From: Sphingomonas lacusdianchii
GTDB lineage: Bacteria > Pseudomonadota > Alphaproteobacteria > Sphingomonadales > Sphingomonadaceae
Length of the DNA: 64,000 nucleotides
Assembly (NCBI RefSeq): GCF_022664395.1
Contig: NZ_JAKRET010000002.1
Location: 124,001 to 188,000, forward strand
Direction of reading: 5' to 3'
Shown here in pieces: positions 36,230-45,419 of this stretch (positions are counted from its first letter, which is position 1; the number at the start of each line of letters is the position of its first letter). The position numbers were made by a program, and so were the translations under genes. The notes beneath the pieces are model-generated. The model was not told the DNA's origin and ran no database searches. It worked only from the letters and a program-made list of their open reading frames with translations.

Positions 36230-37999
36230 TTACGCGATCGGTTCGTCGAACATCAGCGCACGGACGAACCGGACCGGCGGCGATCCGTGCGAGATCGCGG
36301 CGTTGTTGTAGCGCATCAGGTCGAACTTGCTCCCTGCGCGCCGCTCGGCTTCGCGACGCATGTCCATATGCTCGCTATATCCGACGAAATAGCTGAGCAG
36401 CTGCGTCGAGCCCAGCCGGGCGCGGGTCCATTTGCCGGCGGCCTCGCGCTCTTGCTGGAAGGCACCTTCCATCATCAGCTTCATCGCCTGTGCCTCGGTC
36501 AGCCCCTCCGTATGGATGCCGATGTCGAGCAGCGTGTTGGTTATCGAGCGCATCCGCATCTTGAGTACGGTCAGCTTGAACAACGGATCGCCGTCGAGAT
36601 AGTCGGCATCGGCCATCACCCGCTCGGCATAGACCGCCCAACCCTCGACGAACGGCCCCGACGACAGCACCGCGCGCAACACCGACTCGTTCTCGTTGCT
36701 GTGCGCAATCTGCAGATAATGGCCGGGCATCGCCTCATGGATCGACAGGTCGTGCAGCATATAGTCGTTATATTCGCGCAGGAACGAGGTCGTCTGCGCC
36801 TCGGTCCAGTCGGCCGGGATCGGCGACACCGCATAGAAGGTACCCAGATTCTTCTCGAGCGGGCCGGGGCTGTCGCAATAGGCGACGGCGACCCCCTGCT
36901 GGAACTTCGGCATCTCGATGATCTGGACGGGGGTGGACGGCACCCGCACCAGCTTCTTCTCGCGGACGAAGGCGGTTGCCTGTTCGAGTGTCGCGCGCGC
37001 CTTTGCCATCACACCCAAACGGGTCGGCCGGCGGGCATAGCTCATCTCCAGCGCGGCCTCGATCGCCTTTTGCTGCTGCGCAGGTGTGGGCTTGGCCGGC
37101 GTCGCCGGAGCCTTGGGCCGGCCACGCAGGACGATGCGCGCCTGTTCGTACATTTCTGCACGGGTATCGGCGGCGGCACGGACGGCGCGCGCCTTGATCT
37201 CGGTCCGCGACAGCGGCGAGAGCAGCGCGAATTTCACCTTCTGGTCGTACAGTTCGGGCGACAAACGGAAATCACCCTTGGCCGCGGGCACCAGCACCGT
37301 GTCGAGCCAGCGCTGCTGTTGGGCAGTCGCGGTCTTCAGCGTCGCGACGGCACGGTCGAACTTCGCCCGGTCGCGGCGGTTCAACGTCGCGCGATGCGGG
37401 GCCAGCATCGTCTCGACGATCTGGAGGATGCCGTCATTCTGCTTTGCGACGGTAGTGGCATAGATGGCGGGCACGCGTTCGGGGACGATGCTCTCGCGCA
37501 TCTGCGCATACATGGTCGGCACCTGTTCCATCCGCCGCGTCGCCGCGCGCAGCCGCTGCGGCCATGGTGCGAAGTCGCGTGCCGCGAGCGCATAAAGACC
37601 GCCAGAGATCGTACCGGCCGCCCCCTGCGGATCCCACGCAAAGGGTTGCAGCACCTCCAGCGTCCACAATTGATAGCGCAGGTCGTTGTCGAGCAGCGCG
37701 GCATCGACCTGATCGTCGCGCGACAGCGTGTCGCGGGGAATCGCGTTCAGTTCGAGCAGCGTCGCGCGAAGGAACTCCGCATCGCGGGCGCGCCCGGCGG
37801 CGGACAGGTCCTCGACCTCGCTGTCATGCGCATGGTTGCCGAGCGCGGTGGCATAGCCCGGGTGCAACCGCGCGATGCCGTCGAGATAGCGTTTCGACAG
37901 CCGAGCGAAATCGCCGGCCGGCCCATTCTGCGCCAGCGCCGGAAAGCTGCCAGCCAGCGGCGCGAGCGCCATCAGCGCGACGAAATGGCGGCGATACAT
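36230..37999 (-). CDS. DUF885 family protein (putative metallo-carboxypeptidase/oligopeptidase)
   Basis: A 589-residue DUF885 protein with an exported N-terminus (MYRRHFVALMALAPLAGSFP). The zinc-binding HEAMPGH sits at residues 421-427 and a conserved GWAVYAERVMAD follows. DUF885 enzymes are distant M32-like metallopeptidases. ATG 37999 has an AGGGGGA ribosome-binding site; a longer frame six codons upstream lies within it. Substrate unknown. Confidence 0.9.
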   Translation of the reverse strand: MYRRHFVALMALAPLAGSFPALAQNGPAGDFARLSKRYLDGIARLHPGYATALGNHAHDSEVEDLSAAGRARDAEFLRATLLELNAIPRDTLSRDDQVDAALLDNDLRYQLWTLEVLQPFAWDPQGAAGTISGGLYALAARDFAPWPQRLRAATRRMEQVPTMYAQMRESIVPERVPAIYATTVAKQNDGILQIVETMLAPHRATLNRRDRAKFDRAVATLKTATAQQQRWLDTVLVPAAKGDFRLSPELYDQKVKFALLSPLSRTEIKARAVRAAADTRAEMYEQARIVLRGRPKAPATPAKPTPAQQQKAIEAALEMSYARRPTRLGVMAKARATLEQATAFVREKKLVRVPSTPVQIIEMPKFQQGVAVAYCDSPGPLEKNLGTFYAVSPIPADWTEAQTTSFLREYNDYMLHDLSIHEAMPGHYLQIAHSNENESVLRAVLSSGPFVEGWAVYAERVMADADYLDGDPLFKLTVLKMRMRSITNTLLDIGIHTEGLTEAQAMKLMMEGAFQQEREAAGKWTRARLGSTQLLSYFVGYSEHMDMRREAERRAGSKFDLMRYNNAAISHGSPPVRFVRALMFDEPIA

Positions 38000-38063
38000 G
38001 CGGCAATCCCCCTTCATTCTCTGCCGGCCACGCTACCGGGCCGGGGCCGCTGCACAAGCGGAT

Positions 38064-38750
38064 TCAGCGTGTCTCGCGCAGTTCGATCGCGCGCGCGAAC
38101 ACTGCCGCGAACATCTCCGGCGTCAGGCGCTTGGTATTCTGGTTGTAGCGCGAGCAGTGATAGCTATCGATCAGCGTCCGTTCGCCGGGCATGGCATGTT
38201 CGGCAAGATGCCCGAACGGCGCCTTGGGCAGGCGGCCGCCGAGCACTTTCACCGCCGACTGGTGCGCGATCGCCCCCAGTGCGACGACGACGCGCAGCGA
38301 CGGCATCGCCGCCAGATCGGCGTCGAGGAACGGGCGGCAGGTGCGGATTTCCTCTGGCGACGGCTTGTTCTCCGGCGGCAGGCAGCGGACGGCGTTGATG
38401 ATAGCGATACCCCTTGGCACCGGTGCGTCCTCTACCCGGCCGGTATAGACGCCCTCGGCAAGACCGGCAGCGATCAGCGTGCCCCAGAATAGCGGCCCCG
38501 AACGGTCGCCGGTGAAGGGGCGGGCGGTACGGTTGGCACCCTGCAGCCCCGGCGCGAGGCCGATGATCGCCAGCCAGGGATCGGCGTCGGCCAAGATGGG
38601 AACGGGGGCGTTCCACCAGTTCGGGTGGTCGACACGAAGCTGTTCGCGCAAGCCGACGAGACGGGGGCAGCGCGGGCAGTCGCGCGACGGTTCGGTGACG
38701 GCGGCGGCGGCGGCTTCGAGGTCCAGCGGGGCGGGGGTGGTGCTTTCCAT
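38064..38750 (-). CDS. Family 5 uracil-DNA glycosylase (UdgB-type)
   Basis: A 228-residue iron-sulfur uracil-DNA glycosylase removing uracil or hypoxanthine from DNA. Cysteines 25, 28, 123 and 138 fit the 4Fe-4S ligands. GLAPGLQGANRTARPFTGDR is the family 5 motif 1, and HCSRYNQNTKRLT is the motif 2 region where the family usually has HPSxxN. The substitution HCS for HPS is noted. It lies convergent to nothing: it is read away from folK with a 22-base divergent gap. Confidence 0.93.
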   Translation of the reverse strand: MESTTPAPLDLEAAAAAVTEPSRDCPRCPRLVGLREQLRVDHPNWWNAPVPILADADPWLAIIGLAPGLQGANRTARPFTGDRSGPLFWGTLIAAGLAEGVYTGRVEDAPVPRGIAIINAVRCLPPENKPSPEEIRTCRPFLDADLAAMPSLRVVVALGAIAHQSAVKVLGGRLPKAPFGHLAEHAMPGERTLIDSYHCSRYNQNTKRLTPEMFAAVFARAIELRETR

Positions 38751-38772
38751 TGGCGGGCGATAGGCGCGGGCG

Positions 38773-39249
38773 ATGGCGACCTCAACCTATGCGATTGCGA
38801 TCGGATCGAACCGGCGGGGACGGCATGGCGCGCCGGCAAGCGAGGTGCGTGCGGCGATCGCGGCGCTCGACGGAGTGCGGGCGGTCGCGCCGATCATCGG
38901 CAGCGCGCCGCTGGGACCGTCGCTCAGGCGCTATGCCAATACGGCCCTGCTGCTCGACAGCGACCTGTCGCCGCCACAGTTGCTGGCGCGGCTGAAGGCG
39001 ATCGAGCGGCTGTTCGGGCGGCGGCGCGGGCGGCGCTGGGGATCGCGGGTCATCGATCTCGACGTCGTGCTGTGGTCGGGCGGCTGCTGGTCGGGGCCGG
39101 GACTGACCGTGCCGCATGTGGCGTTTCGTGCGCGCGACTTCGTGTTGCGTCCCTTGGCCCGGATCGCCGCCGGCTGGCGCGATCCGGTGACCGGGCGGAC
39201 GGTCCGGCAACTGCACCAACTGGTTGACCGCGCTCGCCCGCGGGACTAG
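38773..39249 (+). CDS. folK: 2-Amino-4-hydroxy-6-hydroxymethyldihydropteridine pyrophosphokinase
   Basis: HPPK of 158 residues in the folate pathway, transferring pyrophosphate from ATP to the pterin. IAIGSNRRGRHG opens the family fold, and the signature is RRWGSRVIDLDVVLW (GPR is usual where GSR occurs here). VPHVAFRARDFVLRPLARIA ends the domain. No other folate gene is adjacent. Confidence 0.92.
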   Translation: MATSTYAIAIGSNRRGRHGAPASEVRAAIAALDGVRAVAPIIGSAPLGPSLRRYANTALLLDSDLSPPQLLARLKAIERLFGRRRGRRWGSRVIDLDVVLWSGGCWSGPGLTVPHVAFRARDFVLRPLARIAAGWRDPVTGRTVRQLHQLVDRARPRD

Positions 39250-39264
39250 GGGGCGGGGCTTCGT

Positions 39265-39340
<76 letters not shown>

Positions 39341-39528
39341 CCGTACCGTTTCATCATCCGCGCGACGTCGGCCGATATCGGCTGCGGTCGTCAAACCATT
39401 GATCCGTTAAGCGCTTCTTAGCCATGGCCGCATATTCTGTCGGCCGTAGCGGCATCGCAAGATCGACGTCCGAACCGGCCCGGTAGGCGTCGACGGCACC
39501 ATTGCCGGCGAAGGGGATAGGTCGGTCG

Positions 39529-41373
39529 ATGCGGGTACGAAGAGCGCTCATCCGGTTCCGGGACGGCTCCACGCGCGCAAAACTGACGATCGCGTTCGGA
39601 ATGCTGGTGGTCATGGCGATCCTGTTGATCGGCATGGTCGTCGGGCAGATCGGCTCCATCCGCCACGCGGTCGAACTGAACCAGCAAAGCGCGCGGATCA
39701 TTCGCCTGTCGCACGTCGCCGAAAAAGGCGTGATCCGCGTGAATTCGCAGATGCGCGGCGTGCTGCTGACCGGCAATTTCGACTATCTCGACACCTATTA
39801 CGAAGGGCGCGCGCAATTCGTTCAGTCGATGGCGAGCCTCGCGACGCTCGTCGACCTGCCCGAACAACGCGCGCTGGTGCAGCAGGCGGTCGCCGCGCAA
39901 GCCGACTGGACCCGGCAGTTTGGCGATCCGTTGATCGCGCTCGCGCGGCGGCCGGGCGGGCGGACGCAGGCGACCGACATATTGGTCGCCGCCGGGCCGA
40001 AAGTCCGCGTCACCTATATCAACCGCATGATCGCGTCGCTGCGCGAGATCGAGGAACGGCGTATCGCCGAGCGCGAGGACGAACTGTACGAAACGATGGC
40101 GCACGCCTTTCTGGCGCTGGGGACCGGCGGCGTCTGCCTGCTGGCGATCGCGGTTGCGATGGCATGGCTGCTGACCCGATCGATCGCGATCCCCCTTGCC
40201 CGGCTGGGCGACATCGTCGATCGCCTGACGGGACGCGACTTCACCGTGACGGTGCCGGTCGACCAGCGCCGCCGCCGCGACGAGATCGGCCGGATCGCCC
40301 GCTCCCTCGAGGTGTTCCGGGTAGCGGGAATCGAGAACCAGCGGCTGGAAGCCGAGGCGCAGCGGCTGATCGAGGCCCGCGCGAGCGACGCGGAGGACGC
40401 GGCGCGACGGGTGCGGATCGATGCCGAACGCGACCGCGCGACGATCCGTATCATCGGCGCCGGGCTGGCGGCGATCGCGCGCGGCGACCTGACCTTCCGC
40501 CTGTCCGGCGGACTGTCGGGCGATGCCACGGTGTTGAAGCAGGATTATGATTCGGCGCTGGCGCAGCTCGGCGGGCTGCTGGGGCGAGTACAGAAGATGG
40601 TCGGTGCGGTCGATCGCGATACGCGCAGCATCGTCTTTGCCGGCGAGCAACTGACCCAGCGGACCGTCGAGCAATCGGCGGCGATCGCCATCGTCGGCGA
40701 CCGGTTGACGCAGGTCACGGCATTGATCGACCGCAACACCACGGGCGTGCGGCGTGTCGCCGAAGTGGCGCAGTCGACCGGCGACGCCGCCGAACAATCG
40801 CGTCGGACGGTGGCGGAGGCGGTGCGGGCAATGGCGCGGATCGACGAGAGTTCGGAGCAGATCGGCGCGATCGCCGGACTCGTCCGCTCGATCGCCGAAC
40901 AGACGCATCTGCTGGCGCTGAACGCCCAGATGGAGGCGGCGCGCGCCGGGGCGGCGGGCAATGGCTTCGCGGTCGTCGCGAGGGAGGTGAGCCAGCTTGC
41001 CGCCCGGCTGCGCGCGGCAAGCCACGATATCGCCCAGTCGCTGGCATCGGCGCGAGCATGCGCGATCGAGGGCGTCGATCTGGTCGGAACCGCCAGCGGC
41101 AAGCTGGGGCTGATCCTGCGCGATGTGAAGGAGATGTCGACGCTGGTCACCGATCTGGCCGGCGCGGCCGAACGGCAGGCGGACGAGGTCCAGGATGTCG
41201 ATGCACGGATGCGCGACATCGCCCGGGTCACCGAACGCAACGCGGTGGCGGCGGGCGAGGCGGGCGAAACGCTGGCACGGTTGCTGACCGGGGCGGACGC
41301 GCTGGCGCGGTCGCTGGCACAGTTCCGCATTCCCGACGCGAGCGATGCGATGGCCTTGCCGGCTGCGGCCTGA
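39529..41373 (+). CDS. Methyl-accepting chemotaxis protein (solitary)
   Basis: A 614-residue chemoreceptor. Membrane segments lie at about residues 21-42 (LTIAFGMLVVMAILLIGMVV) and 192-220 (ALGTGGVCLLAIAVAMAWLL); between them a four-helix ligand domain of MCP type. A HAMP domain follows (SIAIPLARLGDIVDRLTGRD) and then the signalling domain with its tip IAEQTHLLALNAQMEAARAG, a variant of the usual NAAIEAARAGE. ATG 39529 is used instead of an upstream TTG. No che genes are in the window. Confidence 0.9.
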   Translation: MRVRRALIRFRDGSTRAKLTIAFGMLVVMAILLIGMVVGQIGSIRHAVELNQQSARIIRLSHVAEKGVIRVNSQMRGVLLTGNFDYLDTYYEGRAQFVQSMASLATLVDLPEQRALVQQAVAAQADWTRQFGDPLIALARRPGGRTQATDILVAAGPKVRVTYINRMIASLREIEERRIAEREDELYETMAHAFLALGTGGVCLLAIAVAMAWLLTRSIAIPLARLGDIVDRLTGRDFTVTVPVDQRRRRDEIGRIARSLEVFRVAGIENQRLEAEAQRLIEARASDAEDAARRVRIDAERDRATIRIIGAGLAAIARGDLTFRLSGGLSGDATVLKQDYDSALAQLGGLLGRVQKMVGAVDRDTRSIVFAGEQLTQRTVEQSAAIAIVGDRLTQVTALIDRNTTGVRRVAEVAQSTGDAAEQSRRTVAEAVRAMARIDESSEQIGAIAGLVRSIAEQTHLLALNAQMEAARAGAAGNGFAVVAREVSQLAARLRAASHDIAQSLASARACAIEGVDLVGTASGKLGLILRDVKEMSTLVTDLAGAAERQADEVQDVDARMRDIARVTERNAVAAGEAGETLARLLTGADALARSLAQFRIPDASDAMALPAAA

Positions 41374-41482
41374 ATTTGGGGAGGGATTGTCGCACAGGCC
41401 CGGATGAAATTCGGGGCCACATATTTGTCGCATGCTCCGAAACGGATCGGCATGGGCGAATCCGATCGCTCCGACACCACTC

Positions 41483-42265
41483 CTATCCGTCGATCGATCC
41501 GCCGAGCGACGCGTTGACCAGTCCGCCATCGACCGTAATCGTCTCTCCCACCACATAGTCCCCGCCGCGCGAGGCGAGGTAGATCGCCGCCGCCGCCATA
41601 TCCTCGTCCACCCCGATCCGTCCGGCCGGGATGCGCTTCGCCACGCCGTCGCCATGGTCGCGTGCCGCCTTGTTCATGTCGCTGGCGAACGCCCCCGGCG
41701 CGATCGAGGTGACGTGGATCGCGTCCGCAACCAGCCGCGCTGCCATCCGCCGGGTCAGGTGGATCAGCGCCGCCTTCGACGCCTGATAGCTGTACGTCTC
41801 CCACGGATTGACCCGCTGTCCGTCGATCGAGGTGATATTGATGACCTTGGCCGGCCGCGCGCGCGATGCCGCCGCCTTGAGCATCGGGTGCAGCGCCTGC
41901 GTCAGGAAGAAGGGCGATTTGACGTTCAGGTCCATGACCTTGTCCCACCCCGCTTCGGGGAACGTCTCGAACGCCTCGCCCCATGCCGCGCCGGCATTGT
42001 TGACGAGGATGTCGAGCCGGTCGGTCTGCGCCGACAGGCGATCGGCCAGCGCGCGGCACCCCTCGATGCTTGACACGTTCTGCGGCAGCGCCGTCGCGCC
42101 GATCTCTTCCGCCGTCGCGATGCACTGGTCGGCCTTGCGCGCCGACACGAACACCTTCGCGCCCTGCGCCACGAACCCCGCCGCGATCATCCGCCCAATG
42201 CCGCGCGATCCGCCGGTGATGAGCGCGACGCGTCCGTCGAGGCGGAACAGGCTGGCGGTGTCCAT
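41483..42265 (-). CDS. SDR family oxidoreductase (RhlG/FabG-like)
   Basis: A 260-residue short-chain dehydrogenase. Cofactor motif TGGSRGIG (about residues 18-25), NNAGAAWGEAF, catalytic Ser in INITSIDGQ, and YSYQASK give the Tyr/Lys pair. The profile with ETYSYQASKAALIHLTRRMA resembles RhlG-type 3-oxoacyl reductases. An AGGAGAG site precedes the ATG. The physiological substrate is uncertain; it may be co-expressed with the aceA operon upstream. Confidence 0.9.
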   Translation of the reverse strand: MDTASLFRLDGRVALITGGSRGIGRMIAAGFVAQGAKVFVSARKADQCIATAEEIGATALPQNVSSIEGCRALADRLSAQTDRLDILVNNAGAAWGEAFETFPEAGWDKVMDLNVKSPFFLTQALHPMLKAAASRARPAKVINITSIDGQRVNPWETYSYQASKAALIHLTRRMAARLVADAIHVTSIAPGAFASDMNKAARDHGDGVAKRIPAGRIGVDEDMAAAAIYLASRGGDYVVGETITVDGGLVNASLGGSIDG

Positions 42266-42391
42266 AAACTCTCCTGCAACAAACCGGATCTTCGAATCGT
42301 CCGGTTCGTCAGGATGACAGCCGATACCCGATCACGCAATCGGGCGCGCCGTCAACCGGCGACGCGCCCGTCCGCGCTTAGGGAGCGTGGA

Positions 42392-42541
42392 TCAGATCCG
42401 GCCCAGCCGGTGGTAGAGATGGGCGAACTTGCTCGATTGCGGCTGATCGGCGATGGTCTGGATATGCGTCGCCAGCGCTTCCTTGAGCAACCGGAAATCC
42501 TCGGTCGAGAAAACGGCGCGGCTGCGGGTCGGTTCGGGCAT
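42392..42541 (-). CDS. Small 49-aa protein linked to isocitrate lyase
   Basis: ATG at 42541 preceded by GAGGAGAAGTAGG encodes a 49-residue protein, MPEPTRSRAVFSTEDFRLLK continuing to HLYHRLGRI. It starts 23 bases after the aceA stop on the same strand. The body looks like a short amphipathic helix pair. No known domain. Codon use (GCC, CTG, CGC) matches neighbours. I believe it is translated; function unknown. Confidence 0.75.
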   Translation of the reverse strand: MPEPTRSRAVFSTEDFRLLKEALATHIQTIADQPQSSKFAHLYHRLGRI

Positions 42542-42564
42542 CCTACTTCTCCTCTCGTTCTGGT

Positions 42565-43839
42565 TCAGGCGGCCTTGTCGAACTGGGCCGTTTCGGTGGA
42601 TTCCTTGAGTGCGGTGGTCGAGCTGCTGCCCCCGGCCAGCGTCGTCGCGACGCGGTCGAAATAGCCGGTGCCCACCTCGCGCTGATGGCGGGTCCCGGTA
42701 TAGCCATCGGCCTCGGCGGCGAATTCGGCCTGTTGTAACTCGCTATAGGCCGCCATGCCCCGGTCACGATATCCGCGCGCCAGTTCGAACATGCCGTAAT
42801 TCAGTTGGTGGAAGCCGGCCAGCGTCACGAACTGGAACTTGTAGCCCATCGCCCCGATCTCGCGCTGGAAGCGGGCGATGTCGTCGCGGTCGAGATTCTT
42901 CTCCCAGTTGAACGACGGCGAACAATTATAGGCGAGGAGCTTGTTCGGGTATTTCGCCTTGATCGCCTCGGCAAAGCGCCGCGCATCGTCGAGGTTCGGC
43001 TTGCTCGTCTCCCACCACAACAGATCGGCATGTTCGGCAAAGGCGAGGCCGCGTGCGATGCAATGATCGACCCCGGTCCCGTCCTTCAGCCGGAAAAAGC
43101 CCTCCGGCGTCCGCTCGCCCGTCAGGAACGGATGGTCGCGCTCGTCGATATCCGAAGTAATCAGCCGCGCGCTCTCGGCATCGGTCCGGGCGCAGAGGAT
43201 CGTCGGCACCCCCGGCACATCCGCCGCCAGCCGCGCCGCGTCGAGGTTGCGGATATGCGCCTGGGTCGGAATGAGCACCTTCCCGCCCAGATGCCCGCAT
43301 TTCTTCTCCGACGCCAGCTGGTCCTCATAATGCACGCCCGCCACCCCGGCGGCGATATAGGCCTTCATGATCTCGAAACAGTTGAGCGGCCCGCCGAACC
43401 CGGCCTCGGCATCGGCGACGATCGGCGCATACCAGTCGCGGGTCGCGCCGCCCTCCATATGCTCGATCTGGTCGGCGCGGCCCAGCGTCGCGTTGATCCG
43501 CTTCGCCAGTTCCGGCCCGGCGTTCGACGGATAGAGCGACTGGTCGGGATACATCTGCCCGGCGGTGTTGGCGTCGGCCGCCACCTGCCAGCCCGACAGA
43601 TAGATCGCCTTCAGCCCGGCGCGCACCATCTGCATCGCCTGATTGCCCGACAGCGCGCCCAGCGCATGGACATAGTCCTCGCTGTGCAGCAATTCCCACA
43701 GCCGGTTCGCGCCGCGCCGTGCCAGCGTATGCTCGACCGCGACCGACCCGCGCAGCTTCGCGACATCGGCGGCGGTGTAGGGGCGGGTGATCCCGTCGAA
43801 GCGGCCGGGCGGGGCGGGGACCAGATCGGCGATATCCAT
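42565..43839 (-). CDS. aceA: Isocitrate lyase
   Basis: Isocitrate lyase of 424 residues, splitting isocitrate to glyoxylate and succinate in the glyoxylate shunt. The catalytic cysteine Cys181 is in [10 protein letters not shown] (about 179-188). Other markers are the N-terminal [15 protein letters not shown] and [12 protein letters not shown]. The ATG is placed at 43839 because AAGGA lies seven bases upstream; an ATG two codons earlier and a long frame to 43977 are less likely. It is divergent from a ScfR/RamB-like regulator. Confidence 0.97.
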   Translation of the reverse strand: MDIADLVPAPPGRFDGITRPYTAADVAKLRGSVAVEHTLARRGANRLWELLHSEDYVHALGALSGNQAMQMVRAGLKAIYLSGWQVAADANTAGQMYPDQSLYPSNAGPELAKRINATLGRADQIEHMEGGATRDWYAPIVADAEAGFGGPLNCFEIMKAYIAAGVAGVHYEDQLASEKKCGHLGGKVLIPTQAHIRNLDAARLAADVPGVPTILCARTDAESARLITSDIDERDHPFLTGERTPEGFFRLKDGTGVDHCIARGLAFAEHADLLWWETSKPNLDDARRFAEAIKAKYPNKLLAYNCSPSFNWEKNLDRDDIARFQREIGAMGYKFQFVTLAGFHQLNYGMFELARGYRDRGMAAYSELQQAEFAAEADGYTGTRHQREVGTGYFDRVATTLAGGSSSTTALKESTETAQFDKAA

Positions 43840-43919
43840 TGTCATGTCCTTCACAGTATCGGTTGTCGTTGACACCGATATGCCGCGGTGGGCGCGACCT
43901 GCGCAGAGGGCATGTGCGA

Positions 43920-43971
43920 GAATTACAGTTGCAATGTCGCGCCACGCGGGCTTTCCTTCGTAAAGCTGTAA
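43920..43971. promoter_or_regulatory. Inverted-repeat operator candidates between aceA and its regulator
   Basis: GCTTT-CCTTCGT-AAAGC (43950-43966) is a dyad, and GAATTACAG (43920-43928) faces CTGTAAATTC (43966-43975). These lie in the 152-base divergent gap. RamB-type regulators control acetate/glyoxylate genes in other bacteria; assignment as the operator is inferred. Confidence 0.45.
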
Positions 43972-43991
43972 ATTCATGACAGGAAGCAGCC

Positions 43992-45368
43992 ATGGAAACC
44001 AAGCTCTTCGCCGGTCACGCCGTCCGCCGCCTCCGCCGCGGACAGGCGCTGACGCAAGCGGCGATGGCCGAACTGCTCGGTGTCTCGCCCAGCTATCTCA
44101 ACCTGATCGAGCGCAATCAGCGTCCGTTGACCGCGACGTTGCTGGTGGCGCTCGCCGAACGCTTCGGGTTCGACGCGCGTACGCTGGCGGCGAGCGAACC
44201 GGCCGGCGGCGCCGATGCGCTGCGGCGGCGGCTGGCCGACCCGATGTTCGCCGACCTCGCGCTCGATCGTGGCGACGTTGCCGAGTGGCTGGCCAGCGCG
44301 CCGGGCGGTGCCGAGGCCTTTGCCCGCGCCTTCGACCGGCTGGGCAGCGGGGCAGGGGAGACGATCGCCGCCGACCCCGCGATCGAGGCCCGCGCCGCGA
44401 TCGAGCGCTGGCGCAACCATTTCCCCGATCTCGACGCGCAGGCCGAGGCACTCGCCGACGACCTTCGCCAGAGCGGCGGTGACCCGGCGGCGGCGATGGC
44501 CGATCGCCTGCGCGTCCGTCATCACCTCTCGGTCCGCCTGCTGCCGGTCGAAGCGATGCCCGACCGCCTTCACCGCACCGATCTGCATGCGCGCCAGTTG
44601 CAATTGTCCGAACGCCTCGACCCCGCCTCGCGCAGCTTCGCGCTCGCCCGCGCGCTGGGTCATGCCGAGGCGCGCGCCGAAGTCGATGCGGTGGTGCGCG
44701 GTGCCGGCCTGACCGATCGTACCGCCGAACTCTGGTTGCGCCGCCATCTCCACGGCTATTTCGCCGCCGCCGTCATGATGCCCTATGCCCGCTTCCTGCG
44801 TGCGTGCGAGGCGACCGGCTATGACATCGCACTACTCGGCCGCCGCTTCGGCGCGGGGTTCGAACATGTCGCCCACCGCCTGACCACGCTCCACCGCGTC
44901 GGCGCGCGCGGCCTGTCCTTCTGCCTGCTGCGCATCGACCGCGCCGGCCAGATCTCGAAACGCTTCGCCGGTGCCAGCCAGTCGCCGCTGGTCGAGGGCG
45001 CGCCCTGTCCGCTGCTCGGTGCGTTCGACGCCTTCGCCCGCAGCGGCGAGGCGATCGTGCAACTGGTCGAACCCGAAGCCGGCGGCCGCTGGCTGACCAT
45101 CGCCCGGACCGTCACCCCGCCCGGCGCCCTTGCCGGCGAAGTCCGGGCGCGCTTCGTCGTCATGCTCGGCATCGCCGCCGAACAGGCCGCCGGCCTCGCC
45201 GCCGCGCGTGGCCTCGACCTCACCGCGCGCGGCGCGCCGGTCGGGGCGGGGTGCCGCGCCTGCACGCGGGGCGACTGTCCGCAACGCTCCGCCCCGCCCG
45301 CCGGCCGCGCCATGCGCCTCGACGATCGCGACGGCGGCCTGACCCCCTTCGCCTTTGCCGGGGATTAG
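43992..45368 (+). CDS. Short-chain fatty acyl transcriptional regulator (ScfR/RamB-like XRE + ImmA/IrrE-like)
   Basis: A 458-residue regulator. The XRE helix-turn-helix spans residues 8-62 ([40 protein letters not shown]). The middle resembles an ImmA/IrrE-like domain without a metal-binding HExxH ([12 protein letters not shown] is its counterpart), and a C-terminal Cys-rich DUF2083 segment follows with [13 protein letters not shown]. This is the RamB/ScfR family controlling glyoxylate or propionate metabolism. It is divergent from aceA, the predicted target. Confidence 0.9.
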   Translation: METKLFAGHAVRRLRRGQALTQAAMAELLGVSPSYLNLIERNQRPLTATLLVALAERFGFDARTLAASEPAGGADALRRRLADPMFADLALDRGDVAEWLASAPGGAEAFARAFDRLGSGAGETIAADPAIEARAAIERWRNHFPDLDAQAEALADDLRQSGGDPAAAMADRLRVRHHLSVRLLPVEAMPDRLHRTDLHARQLQLSERLDPASRSFALARALGHAEARAEVDAVVRGAGLTDRTAELWLRRHLHGYFAAAVMMPYARFLRACEATGYDIALLGRRFGAGFEHVAHRLTTLHRVGARGLSFCLLRIDRAGQISKRFAGASQSPLVEGAPCPLLGAFDAFARSGEAIVQLVEPEAGGRWLTIARTVTPPGALAGEVRARFVVMLGIAAEQAAGLAAARGLDLTARGAPVGAGCRACTRGDCPQRSAPPAGRAMRLDDRDGGLTPFAFAGD

Positions 45369-45419
45369 GATTATCGTGGCTTTACATCTCCGTTAACCAA
45401 GTTCTGGCAGGAACAGGCC

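Noticed and set aside
39418..41655. 745-aa minus-strand ORF antisense to the chemoreceptor
   Set aside because: Composition is non-protein-like and the + strand gene has clear domains, so it is an open frame by codon bias only.
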